Counted from the stretch's first letter, positions 8,390 to 17,741 are shown. The stretch: DNA of 64,000 nt from Hyphomonadaceae bacterium (GCA_021731815.1 JAKFWO010000008.1:62001-126000); one strand, 5' to 3'. The notes: generated by a model not told the origin, from the letters alone. Numbers and translations: made by a program.

Positions 8390-10213
8390 ATGGCCGATGC
8401 TTCACGAGGATTCCCACCCCATGACGGAACGAATGGCGTTCCTTTGCCCAAGGGACAGGCGCAACAGACGCCGAAGCTCTTGAACAGGGATCCATCATCC
8501 GCGGAGCGGATACTCGATGCCCTCGACCGGCCGGATTTTCGGTCGCTGGACGTGCGGCTTGCAGCCTTCCTGGCGCTCGGGGAGACAGCATCGGGTCATC
8601 CGCTGGCGCGCCCGGGCGATTGCTCTCTTGTCACTACGGGCCTCGAAGAAATTCTTGTCCGCTGGCGGCGGCGCTTCGAAACCGGCGATCAGGCCACGAC
8701 CGATCCGTTTTTCGCCGCGGTCGACCGCTTTCGGGCCAGTGCAATCAAAAATTATGGCGGGGAGTTTCTCCGGCTGGAAATCCTGCGCGCCCGCGCCTTC
8801 TGGTATACGGGGCAGCCCGCCGCCTGTCTCGCCGCCATCGCGCCGTGGTCGGAGCATCCCTGTCGGATCGAGGGCGGGTTCTTCCAGACGCTCGATGTGT
8901 TCGAGCTCGATCTGCTGGCCCGCACGGCGCTGGGTCAGGTCGACGAGGTCGCAAGCCTTGCCTTGGGTCGCGCCCATCTCGTGACACATATGCGTCCCCA
9001 CATGGCGCGAACGGTCTTTCGCCGGATGGGGCGGTTTTTGGGAGTGATCGCGGCCGATCAATCGCTACTCGGGGACGCTATTCGCCATTGCGCGCGGTTC
9101 GAGTTGCGCGCCAAACGTGGCCGTCGCGGATGGGTGCAGACCCGCATCCTGAAAATCGCCGGGTGGGCAGCCGGCCTTGCGGGGAGCGCAGCGCTCCTCC
9201 TGCTCGCCCGACAGCGACGGCTGCTTCGCGTCCAATTGGCAAGCGCCATTGCGCGTCAGCCGCGCGCGCAAAAACCTGGCGAAGCGATCCGGGCCGGACC
9301 CGAGGGGCCGCCGCTCATTCTGGTCAGCCGGCCGATGGGCGGGCTCGGCGATATCGCGATGATGCTGCCGGGGCTTGTTGCGCTCAGCCAAAAATTTGGC
9401 CGCCGCACTGCTTTTGCCATTCCGAAAAAGTTCCACGCCTTGTTCGATGCCGAGCCCGCCATCGAGTTATTGGACAGCGATTCCTTCATTGACCTCGGAA
9501 ATTACCAGGCATGGTACCATCTGGGCGATTGCCCGGCGGCAAGATATGAATCCAGGGTCACGCCGAATATCAGGAAAGGGCGGGTCGAGCTTTTCGCGCG
9601 CGGCATGGGGTTGAGGGCCAGCGCCATCGGGCTCGGCCGCTTGCCCCCGGAGATCCGGCTCAATGCGGACCAGGAAAAATCGCGCGCAGCCTTTCGCGCC
9701 GAATGGGAACAAGATGGCCGCAAGCGCATCGCGATCGGCTTGCATTCGCGCGAAACCTATCGCGATTATCCGCATATGGCGGAATTGATGCTGAGACTTG
9801 CCGAGGACTATTCCGTCCTCGCCATCCATCATCGCCCGGTGACCCTGCCGGTGCATCCCCATATTCACGGATTTTTCGGCCGACCCTTGTCGGAACTGAC
9901 GCCCGCGCTCGCCGCTTGCGATGCTCTGGTGAGCGTGGACACCGCCCTCCTGCATTTTTGCGGTTCGTTCGGCCTGCCGACCATTGCCATAACAGGGCCG
10001 ACCTCGGGCCGGATACGGACGCTCCATCTGCCGCTGGCGACCTGTGTCGAGGCCGATGATTTCGCCTGCCGCCCGTGCTGGCGCAATGAAGATCAGCCCT
10101 GCCTCGTGACCGGCGATTACACATCAGCCTGCTTGCAGGCGCTGGCGCCAGAGGTCATTGTCGCCCGGCTCAAATTGCGTCTTGCCGCGCCGAATCCCGG
10201 GACTGCCGTATGA
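8390..10213 (+). CDS. Glycosyltransferase family 9 (heptosyltransferase-like) with helical N-terminal extension
   Basis: A 607-residue protein. Residues about 300-600 are a GT9 ADP-heptosyltransferase fold: RPMGGLGDIAMMLPGLVAL near the start, then IGLHSRETYRDYP, VSVDTALLHFCGSFGLP and a C-rich tail DDFACRPCWRNEDQPCL. Residues 1-280 are helical and TPR-like without recognised family, and a hydrophobic stretch (AGWAAGLAGSAALLLLA, about residues 262-278) could anchor it to the membrane. With hldE opposite and capsule export genes downstream, transfer of heptose to a surface glycan is the simplest role. GAGGG precedes the ATG. It overlaps the methyltransferase gene by ATGA. Confidence 0.85.
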   Translation: MADASRGFPPHDGTNGVPLPKGQAQQTPKLLNRDPSSAERILDALDRPDFRSLDVRLAAFLALGETASGHPLARPGDCSLVTTGLEEILVRWRRRFETGDQATTDPFFAAVDRFRASAIKNYGGEFLRLEILRARAFWYTGQPAACLAAIAPWSEHPCRIEGGFFQTLDVFELDLLARTALGQVDEVASLALGRAHLVTHMRPHMARTVFRRMGRFLGVIAADQSLLGDAIRHCARFELRAKRGRRGWVQTRILKIAGWAAGLAGSAALLLLARQRRLLRVQLASAIARQPRAQKPGEAIRAGPEGPPLILVSRPMGGLGDIAMMLPGLVALSQKFGRRTAFAIPKKFHALFDAEPAIELLDSDSFIDLGNYQAWYHLGDCPAARYESRVTPNIRKGRVELFARGMGLRASAIGLGRLPPEIRLNADQEKSRAAFRAEWEQDGRKRIAIGLHSRETYRDYPHMAELMLRLAEDYSVLAIHHRPVTLPVHPHIHGFFGRPLSELTPALAACDALVSVDTALLHFCGSFGLPTIAITGPTSGRIRTLHLPLATCVEADDFACRPCWRNEDQPCLVTGDYTSACLQALAPEVIVARLKLRLAAPNPGTAV

Positions 10214-11235
10214 CCGACGACGAAAAACTCAAGGAATTGCTGGCGCTCACCCGCGAGAACGGGCAGCCCAATATCAATCTGCTGTGGCGGCTCGCCAAGG
10301 ACCTGGACGCGGTCAAACTCAATCTGAAATTTTTCGGCTATGAGCTGGCCCGACAATTGGCTGCCGCCTTGCCTCCGCGCGATGGCCTCGGCTTTCGCCC
10401 GATCGAGCTGCGCTCCAAACCCTCGACCCAGGCCGATCTCGAAGCCGATTGGTCGCGATTCTGGTCGTCAGAGCTACACATCGGTCACGTCTTTCACCGG
10501 AAGGTCTGGGAATTTGCCTTTGTATTGCAGGTCTTGCAGCAGACGGGCGCGCTCGCGGAAGGCAAGCGCGGGCTCGGATTCGGTTGCGGCGAGGAACCGC
10601 TTCCATCCTATTTCGCCTCGCGCAACTGCCATGTCACCATGACCGAATTGCCGCCCGAAGATGCCCGGGCCGCCGTGTGGGCGGGCTCGGGGGAATATGG
10701 CAATCTGGAAAAGTCGTGGCGTCCGGAACTGGTCGACCGCGCGCGTTACGACCGCCTCGTCTCATTCCGCCATGTCGACATGAACGCCATCCCGTCCGAA
10801 TTGACAGGGTTCGATTTCTGCTGGTCGGTATGCGCCTTCGAGCATCTGGGTTCGATCCGCCAGGGAATGGATTTCATCGACAATACGATGAACACCCTGA
10901 AGCCGGGCGGCGTGTCGGTTCACACCACCGAGTTCAATTTCATGAACGATGCCGAAACCATCGACAATTGGGTGACGATCCTGTTCCAGCGTCGCCATTT
11001 CGAGGAAATGGCCCGGCGCCTGACCGCGGCGGGGCATCTGGTGCTGCCGCTCGATTTCGATGTCGGCAACAAGCCGCTCGACAAATTCATCGACCTCCCG
11101 CCCTTTAATCACGACTGGAAATTCGATCAGGCGGAAGCCTGGCGGGGGGGAAACGAGCATATCAAGCTGCTCTGCGACGGCTTTGCCGTAACGTGCTTCG
11201 GGATCGCCGCGATCAAGGACGGGCTTGGTCGATAA
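10210..11235 (+). CDS. SAM-dependent methyltransferase of the polysaccharide island
   Basis: A 341-residue class I methyltransferase. The SAM-binding glycine motif is GLGFGCGEEPLPSYFA (about residue 121), followed by an acidic strand end (MTELPPED) and FDFCWSVCAFEHLGS, then the post-motif LKPGGVSVHTTEFNF. The N-terminal 100 residues are helical. It begins inside the stop of the GT9 gene (ATGA overlap), so the two products are made together. It probably methylates a sugar of the surface glycan; the acceptor cannot be told from sequence. Confidence 0.82.
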   Translation: MTDDEKLKELLALTRENGQPNINLLWRLAKDLDAVKLNLKFFGYELARQLAAALPPRDGLGFRPIELRSKPSTQADLEADWSRFWSSELHIGHVFHRKVWEFAFVLQVLQQTGALAEGKRGLGFGCGEEPLPSYFASRNCHVTMTELPPEDARAAVWAGSGEYGNLEKSWRPELVDRARYDRLVSFRHVDMNAIPSELTGFDFCWSVCAFEHLGSIRQGMDFIDNTMNTLKPGGVSVHTTEFNFMNDAETIDNWVTILFQRRHFEEMARRLTAAGHLVLPLDFDVGNKPLDKFIDLPPFNHDWKFDQAEAWRGGNEHIKLLCDGFAVTCFGIAAIKDGLGR

Positions 11236-11267
11236 CAAGGTCGGGTCTAACGCGGTTCAGGCCTCAA

Positions 11268-12371
11268 TTACCTGCGCGCGTCATGTCGCTTGGCTCCATA
11301 CCGGCGGCCCCAGGCGATCAGCCGCCCCAGCCACAGATGATCGTTACGGCGCAAATGTTTCCTGCTTTCGGTCAATGCCCGGATGGCGGTCAGGCCGTCG
11401 CAGGGCCGGAGCGTTTCGGGATGGAGATATAAGGGATAGGCCAGCAGCGCGCCGGCCGCCAATTGCGCGAGTTCGAGCCGCCGGCTCCGCCGCGGCAGTG
11501 GCGCGCGATCCCCGGTCAGCCCCCAGCCGGCATAAAAGGGCTGACCATGCGTCACCACCCGTTTTTCGCGCAACAGCGCCTCGAACCCGGCCAACGAGCT
11601 GACGACGTGCACTGCGTCCGCCGCTTCGATCAGCGCAAGGGAATCCGCCTGCGTTTCAATCCGGTCGGCAAATCTCAGTGCCTGCGCCGGTGACAACGCG
11701 CCCGCCCGCAGGCCGGCCGAGACATCGGGATGGGGTTTGTAGATGAGAAAGGCCCCGGGCTCGGCCGCCCGCACGGCGCCCAGGAAATCGAGCGGGTCGG
11801 AAAGACCCGCCCCGGCCAATTGCATCGACCGATCATCCGACACCTGACCAAAGGCCACTACCATTCGCTGGTTCCCCGCCGGGCGGACAAAGGCCTCCCC
11901 GCCGAGATTATATTTGCTCAGCCCGGCCGTTCGGATGAGCGCGATCGCGGCGCGCGCATCTTCCAGCATGTCGTCGGAGAAATCCGCCGCCTGCAACAGG
12001 GTTTCGAGGTCCGAGGGCCGGCGGGGGTCGAAATGCGCGCATTCCCGGTCAATCGTGATCGACCACGGTAGAGAAAGCCCTGCGCCGAGCCCCACCGAGC
12101 GGATGAAACCGTCCTCGATCTGCGCAATGGAAACGCCCATCTCAGCGGCTTTTGCGCTGAGTTCGGGCGTGAGCCGGCTCGCCCACACGCCCAGCGTCCC
12201 GCCACGCGCGGCCGCAAATCGCAGGGCCCGGCCGGAATCACTGAAATGCGGGAGGGGGCCCAGAAAGGCGCGGATCCGGGCGCGCTTCCACCCCGCGATC
12301 CCGTGCAGGCAAGCGAGCCCCGCATCGCGCGCGCCCTGGGATTCACGCCCCCCGGATCCGGCCGGTTTCAC
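11268..12371 (-). CDS. kpsC: Capsule beta-Kdo transferase, single-module KpsC
   Basis: Retaining Kdo transferase that helps build the poly-Kdo linker on the phospholipid anchor of ABC-exported capsules. Signatures: EDGFIRSVGLG, FDPRRPSDLE, LSKYNLG, FGQVSDDRS, IYKPHPDV, HVVSSLAGFEALLR and PFYAGWGLTGDR. Typical KpsC has two such modules in about 675 residues; this protein has one in 367. The gene overlaps the stop side of the upstream export lipoprotein gene by ATGA and converges with the methyltransferase gene 32 bases away. It is the last gene of a minus-strand capsule run. Confidence 0.93.
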   Translation of the reverse strand: MKPAGSGGRESQGARDAGLACLHGIAGWKRARIRAFLGPLPHFSDSGRALRFAAARGGTLGVWASRLTPELSAKAAEMGVSIAQIEDGFIRSVGLGAGLSLPWSITIDRECAHFDPRRPSDLETLLQAADFSDDMLEDARAAIALIRTAGLSKYNLGGEAFVRPAGNQRMVVAFGQVSDDRSMQLAGAGLSDPLDFLGAVRAAEPGAFLIYKPHPDVSAGLRAGALSPAQALRFADRIETQADSLALIEAADAVHVVSSLAGFEALLREKRVVTHGQPFYAGWGLTGDRAPLPRRSRRLELAQLAAGALLAYPLYLHPETLRPCDGLTAIRALTESRKHLRRNDHLWLGRLIAWGRRYGAKRHDARR

Positions 12372-13522
12372 CTTGCGAGCACGCGGGCCGACACCGCCGG
12401 CGTCACCAGCAGATTCAGCAATTGGATGAATTTGAACAGCTGATTGGACCCCGCCGAGGCAATGAACACCACATCGCCCTCGCGGATCGCGAAACGCTGG
12501 CCGATGAAATACGCGCGGGGATCGAGCAGGTTCAGGCGGTAAATGGTGGGAATCTCGCCGCCATCCGCCCCCGGCTCGAAGCGAAACAGGAACACGCCGC
12601 GGGGGTCGGCCTCGGAATCAAGCGGCCCGCCCGCCCGGCCGATCGCTTCGATCAGGCTCATGCTGCGCCCCTCGATGGGCAAGGTCGCCACCGCCCGCGC
12701 CGCACCAAGCGCCGTGAAATTCCGCTTCTGGCGCAGAATTTCCACCCGGTCGCCGCCCGCGAGGCGGAGATTGCCGCCCGCCCCGGCGGTCAGATCGCCA
12801 AGCCCCAGAACGCAATGCCCATCCCCGCGCGTCACCCGCGCCGAATAATCGGAAGGATCACCGACAAGGCCGCCGGACAGGGCGATGACATCGAGCAGCC
12901 GCTCGCCCGCCAGCGTCAAAGGCGCGCGACCGGGGGCGCGAATTTCGCCCGACATGATGACTCCATTGAGCGGGCCGGGTTCGATCGTCACCAGCACATC
13001 GGGCGATTGCGAGCGGGTTCTCAGCCGCGCGGTCAGGGCGGCCCGGGCCTCCTCGGCATTCATCCCGGCGACTTTCATCCGCCCGAGATAGGGCGTGGCG
13101 ATGGTGCCATCGGCATCGACCGGCAGACGCAATTCGGCCCGCGCCGCCCCCGGAGCATCGCCGGAACCGCCGCCACCATTGTCCCCATTCGTCCCCGCGC
13201 CGCCGGCATCGCCCGGCGAAAACAGGGCCACACCGATTTCAAAGGCAGAGATCCGGAGCACATCCCCGGCTTCGATCCGCCCGGCGGCCCATCGGCTTTC
13301 CGGCAGCACACAATCGGGTGCAGGTCCCGACCGGCTGACTTCGGCAATGCGCTCGCGGTCCTGCAAAGCGAGATCGACCACGCTGAGCGGCGCACCGAAT
13401 TGACCGCTCGCGCCTTCGAGCACTTCCTTCACATTCGGTGCCGCCCGGGGCAGGCTGGCGCAGCCGGAAGCAAGGCCCCCCGCCAGGATCAATCCAATTC
13501 CCGCCCAATTGTGCATCCTCAT
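12368..13522 (-). CDS. Capsule polysaccharide export outer-membrane lipoprotein (BexD/CtrA/KpsD type)
   Basis: A 384-residue OPX-family protein forming the outer-membrane conduit. A signal peptide ends in the lipobox LASGC (Cys about 21). A polysaccharide-export domain follows (AGRIEAGDVLRIS, then PVDADGTIATPYLGRMKVAG), then two SLBB-type repeats (GVIMSGEIRAPGRAPL and a second near RQKRNFTALG), ending with GDVVFIASAGSNQLFKFIQ. Size fits BexD/CtrA (about 390) rather than KpsD (about 560). A Gly/Asp-rich insert near residues 105-125 is unusual. The next gene, kpsC, overlaps by four bases. Confidence 0.92.
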   Translation of the reverse strand: MRMHNWAGIGLILAGGLASGCASLPRAAPNVKEVLEGASGQFGAPLSVVDLALQDRERIAEVSRSGPAPDCVLPESRWAAGRIEAGDVLRISAFEIGVALFSPGDAGGAGTNGDNGGGGSGDAPGAARAELRLPVDADGTIATPYLGRMKVAGMNAEEARAALTARLRTRSQSPDVLVTIEPGPLNGVIMSGEIRAPGRAPLTLAGERLLDVIALSGGLVGDPSDYSARVTRGDGHCVLGLGDLTAGAGGNLRLAGGDRVEILRQKRNFTALGAARAVATLPIEGRSMSLIEAIGRAGGPLDSEADPRGVFLFRFEPGADGGEIPTIYRLNLLDPRAYFIGQRFAIREGDVVFIASAGSNQLFKFIQLLNLLVTPAVSARVLAR

Positions 13523-13659
13523 CGTCAGCCTCTCCCAAACGTGACAGGGCCCATTGCGCGAAATGCTCGCCAGCGCCCCGTTTTTGCGCTTTTCTTCCTT
13601 TGGTATCGAGCGGGACCTGAAATCCGCGAGACGCCCCGGATTCGAAAGGAATTCGCCCC
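13523..13659. promoter_or_regulatory. Divergent promoter region, export lipoprotein versus kpsT
   Basis: Only 137 bases separate the start of the minus-strand export lipoprotein gene and the start of plus-strand kpsT, so the two promoters must be packed here or overlap. No operator-like palindrome stands out. Confidence 0.45.
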
Positions 13660-14322
13660 ATGATCCGCTTCGACCGCGTGACCAAGACCTATCCCCTGCA
13701 CAATGGCGTCAATCGCGTGCTCGATTCCCAAAGCTTTACCTTGCGCCGTGGCGAGGCGCTGGCGATTTGCGGCCATAATGGGGCAGGGAAATCGACGCTT
13801 CTGCGCCTCATCGCGGGTGTCGAGCATCCCGATGCCGGCGAGATCCGCCGCGAGATGAGCGTGTCCTGGCCGATCGGCTATGCCAGCGCCTTTCAAAGCA
13901 GCCTGACCGGCGCGGACAATACGCGCTTCATTGCCCGGATCCACGAACGCGATGTCGCCGGGACGCTTGATTTCGTCGAAAATTTCGCCGAACTCGGCCG
14001 CTATTTCCGCATGCCGGTGCGCACCTATTCCTCGGGCATGATGGCGCGGCTGGCCTTCGCCGTCTCGTTGTCCGTGGATTTCGACTGCTATCTCATCGAC
14101 GAAATCACCGCCGCCGGCGATTCGCGCTTTCGCGACCGCTGCCATGAGGCGCTGATGGCCCGAAGGGCCAATGGAACGCTGGTCATGGTCTCGCATGATC
14201 CCGGCATCCTGCGCGATTATTGCGACCGCGGTGCGGTGCTGCGCAATGGGCGCATGCAATTTTTCGACGATGTGGAGGAAGCGGTCGCCCTGCATTTCGA
14301 GCAGCAAATGGGTGCTGCCTGA
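13660..14322 (+). CDS. kpsT: Capsule exporter ATP-binding subunit
   Basis: ATPase of the KpsMT ABC-2 exporter, 220 residues. Walker A is GHNGAGKST (38-46), the signature is YSSGM (123-127), Walker B is CYLIDEIT followed by AAGD, and the switch His lies in MVSHDPG. The short form without a C-terminal carbohydrate-binding domain matches group 2 capsule ATPases. AAAGGAA lies just before the ATG. It is the only capsule export gene on the plus strand, placed between the outer-membrane lipoprotein gene and kpsE, so it must have its own promoter. Confidence 0.96.
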   Translation: MIRFDRVTKTYPLHNGVNRVLDSQSFTLRRGEALAICGHNGAGKSTLLRLIAGVEHPDAGEIRREMSVSWPIGYASAFQSSLTGADNTRFIARIHERDVAGTLDFVENFAELGRYFRMPVRTYSSGMMARLAFAVSLSVDFDCYLIDEITAAGDSRFRDRCHEALMARRANGTLVMVSHDPGILRDYCDRGAVLRNGRMQFFDDVEEAVALHFEQQMGAA

Positions 14323-14428
14323 CAGGCCCAGCCGGCCAAGGGGTTGCTTGGGGTCAAAAGCGTCCCGGTTTTCCACATTCTGGCGAAAGACCGGGCACAA
14401 TAATTTTCGAATGCGCCCCTGAACCGGC

Positions 14429-15598
14429 TCAGGCCTCATGCTCACGCACCCCCGCCAGCAGCAGCCAGCCAATGCCATAGGTCAGGAACAGGCCGAATGT
14501 GATCGTCGCCCACAGGCTCAGCCGTTTCGGTGCCGTGGATTTCACAGGCAGATTGGGTTCGACCACCGACACCACGAATAATTGCTGCTTGAGCGCCTGT
14601 TTATGGGCGAGCTCGAGCGCGAGGCGCGCGGCCTCATAACGGTTGGCGGCGAATTGCTGCTGGAGTTTCAGCTCCTCGAAATCAGCAAGCCGCGGGGCCA
14701 CCGCATTGCTTCGCCCGGTAAGTTTGCTGCGCTCGCCATCGATCTGCCGTTGCAGGGCGGAGATGCGCCCCTCCATGGCCGCGATCTGGGGAGAGCCCCT
14801 GGGCAATACCCCGCTCATATTGCGCAGATCCGTGCGCAGGACCGACATCTCGGCCTCGAGCCGCCCCACAAGAATCTGCTGGGCCGCCGAAGTGGATGCC
14901 GGATCGATATCCCGGTTGCGATCCCGGAACCCGGTCAGCCGGCGCTGGATATCCCCGAGCTCGGCTTCGGCCTCCGTGATCCCCTGCCGCGCCGCCGCGA
15001 GCGCCGCATCATTGGCGCGCGTATTGAAGCGATTGATGCGCGCCTCGCCCAATCGCAGCAGCGAGCGGGCGATCAGCACGGCATCGCGCGGGGCAAAGGC
15101 ATGCGCCTCGAGGGAGGTCACGCCCGAATTCGTGTCATAAATGACCTTCACCTTGCCGCGGAAATAACGCCGCAGGGTTTCAGGGCTGGGTTTGGCCACG
15201 CCGAGCCTGGACAGCGGATCCACCCCTTCCCGCCGAAACATGGCAAGAAGGTCGACCCCCGCGCCGGGCAGGGCGCTGATGGCATCGAAGGACAGGAGAT
15301 ATTCATTGACCGCGCGCGCTTCAGTCTCCGCCGCCCCGAGCGCGGGGCCAACGCCGAGGATCTCGGCGATCCCCCCCGCCCGGATTCCGGGGCTCTCGGC
15401 CCCGCGCACAAGGAATTTGGCCTCTGAAACATATTGGTTGCTCGCCACAAAAAACAGATAGATCGCAGCAAAAGCGGATGGGACCGCCACCAGCAGCAAT
15501 ATGGGCAAACGCCGGCGCAAAGCGCGCTTGCGCAGATCGGGTGCCGGGAGCGTGAGGCGGTGACGTTGCGGCATCTCGGTGGTCGCTGAATCGGGCAT
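14429..15598 (-). CDS. kpsE: Capsule export inner-membrane protein, KpsE/BexC/CtrB family
   Basis: Polysaccharide co-polymerase/export protein (389 residues) linking the inner-membrane exporter with the outer-membrane channel. It has a cytoplasmic N-terminus with basic residues, a membrane segment (ILLLVAVPSAFAAIYLFF, about 34-51), the family motif NQYVSEAKFLVRG, a long periplasmic coiled-coil region and a C-terminal membrane segment (LFLTYGIGWLLLAGV). It starts three bases after the kpsM stop, consistent with coupled expression. It converges with kpsT across about 106 bases in which I see no clear terminator. Confidence 0.94.
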   Translation of the reverse strand: MPDSATTEMPQRHRLTLPAPDLRKRALRRRLPILLLVAVPSAFAAIYLFFVASNQYVSEAKFLVRGAESPGIRAGGIAEILGVGPALGAAETEARAVNEYLLSFDAISALPGAGVDLLAMFRREGVDPLSRLGVAKPSPETLRRYFRGKVKVIYDTNSGVTSLEAHAFAPRDAVLIARSLLRLGEARINRFNTRANDAALAAARQGITEAEAELGDIQRRLTGFRDRNRDIDPASTSAAQQILVGRLEAEMSVLRTDLRNMSGVLPRGSPQIAAMEGRISALQRQIDGERSKLTGRSNAVAPRLADFEELKLQQQFAANRYEAARLALELAHKQALKQQLFVVSVVEPNLPVKSTAPKRLSLWATITFGLFLTYGIGWLLLAGVREHEA

Positions 15599-15601
15599 GG
15601 C

Positions 15602-16441
15602 TCAACTCACATGAATATTTCGGCGCGCGCGGCGCAACAGGATCAGCCCCGCATAGGTCAAGCCCATGCACCAGAAGGTCAGATAGCCCAAATCAATATG
15701 AGGCGATCGGAATTCGCCGAACAGACCCAGCCGGGACAGTTCGAAAATATGCGCGGTCGGCAGCGTCACCGCGATCTCGCGCAGGGCAGGGGGCAGCCAG
15801 GCCATGACATAAAACGCCCCTGACAAAGGCAGCGACAGATAGAGCACCGGGTGCAGGATCCGGGCAAATAAATGGCTGCGCGCGGCGATCGCGGCCACCA
15901 CCATGGACAGGGCAAACGAGAACCAGACCAGATAGCCCATGGAAGCCAGCAGAACCAGCGGACGCCCCGGCGGGTCGGCGAGGCCGAAGATTCCGGCCGC
16001 AACCAGAAGCACCGCAAACACCACGATGATGGCTGCACCTTCGAGGATCGCGCGGGCCAGCAACATGTCAAACAGGGTGACCCTTGGGAAATGCAACAAT
16101 GTGCGATTGGCCTCGATCACCGATTCGGCACGCGACGCGATCGAGCGGAAGGCCATGAAATAGCAATAGCCCCCGATCACGAAGGGGATGGTGGGCAATC
16201 CCCCCGCATGGCCGAGTTTCGCCCCCGCATGCATGATCGCCACCGCGAATGCGAGCAGAAGGGGTTCGCCAAACAGCCAGAGATAGCCGATATTCTCCCG
16301 CCCGAACCGCGTATGCAATTCGCGCATGATCAGCGCACCCACAACCACGCCCTGAAGGCGCAGCGCTTTCCCAAAGCGCGCCACGGCTCCATCGGCGCGG
16401 CCAGGTTCAGAGCCCGGATATGAAATTGTTGAACGCGTCAA
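15602..16441 (-). CDS. kpsM: Capsule exporter permease subunit
   Basis: ABC-2 type permease forming the inner-membrane pore with KpsT. About six hydrophobic segments are visible after MRELHTRFGRENIGYLWLF, with the typical IPFVIGGYCYFMAFRS and LFARILHPVLYLSLPLSG regions. I place the start at TTG 16441 because GGAGGAG lies seven bases upstream, giving 279 residues, a normal KpsM length; the frame is open further to 16582, but that part lies deep inside the upstream glycosyltransferase gene and lacks family similarity. It overlaps the end of that gene by 35 bases. A GTG at 16384 is an alternative. Confidence 0.92.
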   Translation of the reverse strand: MTRSTISYPGSEPGRADGAVARFGKALRLQGVVVGALIMRELHTRFGRENIGYLWLFGEPLLLAFAVAIMHAGAKLGHAGGLPTIPFVIGGYCYFMAFRSIASRAESVIEANRTLLHFPRVTLFDMLLARAILEGAAIIVVFAVLLVAAGIFGLADPPGRPLVLLASMGYLVWFSFALSMVVAAIAARSHLFARILHPVLYLSLPLSGAFYVMAWLPPALREIAVTLPTAHIFELSRLGLFGEFRSPHIDLGYLTFWCMGLTYAGLILLRRARRNIHVS

Positions 16442-17735
16442 AATGCTCCTCCCATGCCGGTCGGTGCCAGGATCTGATTCGCCGGATCTGTTCATCGCGC
16501 CGTGTCGAACCGGAGTGCGAGAAATCGAGGATCGCCTCCCGCCATTGTGTCCGGTCATCGGCCGGCAGCAATTCGGGGACACCCATGCCGATTTCGCGAT
16601 GGGCCGGCAGATCGCTCGCGATCACCGGAACCCCGAGCGCCAGGGCTTCCGCCACCGGCAGGGAAAATCCCTCGGCAAAGGACGGAACGAGAACCGCCCG
16701 CGCGCCCGCCATGAGCTGCCAGAGTTGCTGGTCCGACACATCATTGCGCTCGATGATCCCGGCCGGGCGGGCGCGGGGATCATCGAGTTCAGCAAACAAT
16801 TCCGCATTCATCCAGCCGCGACGCCCGACAAACAGAAGGGCCGGCGATCCTGACCCTCTCCATTGCGCGTTCAGATCTTCAGAAGTGGCAAAGTCCCGCC
16901 ACAGATCGAGCAGCAGCCGATGGTTCTTGCGGGGCTCGATCGTGCCCGCGCACAGGAAATACGGTGCTTCCGCCGCGCGCCCGGGCAGGGCCACGGATTG
17001 GGCCACGGATTGGACCACGGATTGGGCCAAGGAATGGGGGCGCGCTATTTTTTTCGGAAGCGAAAGCCCGAGGGGCGCGGCGAGGACGGGCGGGCGTGGC
17101 CCCGGTCCCGCCCACAAATTTTCGAGAACCGCCTTCGTCGCCTGCGAATTGACGATGACGGCGGCCGCACGGTTTCGCACCGTCGCGAGGCGCGCCCGGT
17201 GTTTGTCTGCGCCGCCTTGCTGCACGAACTGCGGAAATTCGATCGGGATCGCGTCATGGACAAAGGCGATGAGCCCGAACCCGCTCTGATCCAGAAAGCG
17301 GGCAAGGCCAGCGGAGCGCATCAGATGCAAATGCGATACGACCAGAAACAGGGTTTGCTTCTGTCCCGTTTGTTTCGCCGGGCGAAAAGGCCGCAAACCC
17401 GCAACAAAACGCGCGCTGGCCGCACCCATGGTCATCCGGCCGATTTCGCCCCGCCAGAATGCCGCAACCTTTCCGATGAAACGGCGCGCGGCTTCGGGTC
17501 GCGCCTCGCAAAAGCCGAGCCCGGGCAACCGGACGAAAAACCGCGCGGATGGTTTTTCCCCGCCATGCCTGCGGGTCAGCCAATCCGCATAGGCCCATTC
17601 GACCCGGTCGATACCGGTGGGTGCGCGATAAAGCTGGCGCTTCAGAAGCCGCGTGAGATCGATCGCCAAAGACGGAGTGGCGCGATCCTCACGAGGCCGT
17701 CTGTCCTGGTCGAGGATTAGCGCAGGCGATTGCAT
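16407..17735 (-). CDS. Glycosyltransferase family 4 of the capsule cluster
   Basis: GT-B glycosyltransferase (442 residues). N-terminal part: IDLTRLLKRQLYRAPTGIDR, a pattern seen in GT4 enzymes of capsule and O-antigen loci, and FVHDAIPIEFPQ. C-terminal donor site: LCAGTIEPRKNH, then LVPSFAEGFSLPVAEALALGVPVIASD with the catalytic Glu. The ATG at 17735 follows the kpsS stop by six bases with GAGG upstream. It probably adds a repeat-unit or linker sugar; donor unknown. A low-complexity insert (QSVVQSVAQSVA) coded by four 12-bp tandem units at 16990-17037 lies between the two lobes. Confidence 0.88.
   Translation of the reverse strand: MQSPALILDQDRRPREDRATPSLAIDLTRLLKRQLYRAPTGIDRVEWAYADWLTRRHGGEKPSARFFVRLPGLGFCEARPEAARRFIGKVAAFWRGEIGRMTMGAASARFVAGLRPFRPAKQTGQKQTLFLVVSHLHLMRSAGLARFLDQSGFGLIAFVHDAIPIEFPQFVQQGGADKHRARLATVRNRAAAVIVNSQATKAVLENLWAGPGPRPPVLAAPLGLSLPKKIARPHSLAQSVVQSVAQSVALPGRAAEAPYFLCAGTIEPRKNHRLLLDLWRDFATSEDLNAQWRGSGSPALLFVGRRGWMNAELFAELDDPRARPAGIIERNDVSDQQLWQLMAGARAVLVPSFAEGFSLPVAEALALGVPVIASDLPAHREIGMGVPELLPADDRTQWREAILDFSHSGSTRRDEQIRRIRSWHRPAWEEHFDAFNNFISGL
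16990..17037. repeat. In-frame tandem repeat, 12 bp x 4
   Basis: Unit GCCACGGATTGG, two perfect and two degenerate copies, inside the GT4 gene. It codes for repeated QSVA/QSVV on the minus strand in the linker between the lobes. Length is a multiple of three. Confidence 0.85.
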
Positions 17736-17741
17736 GGACAA

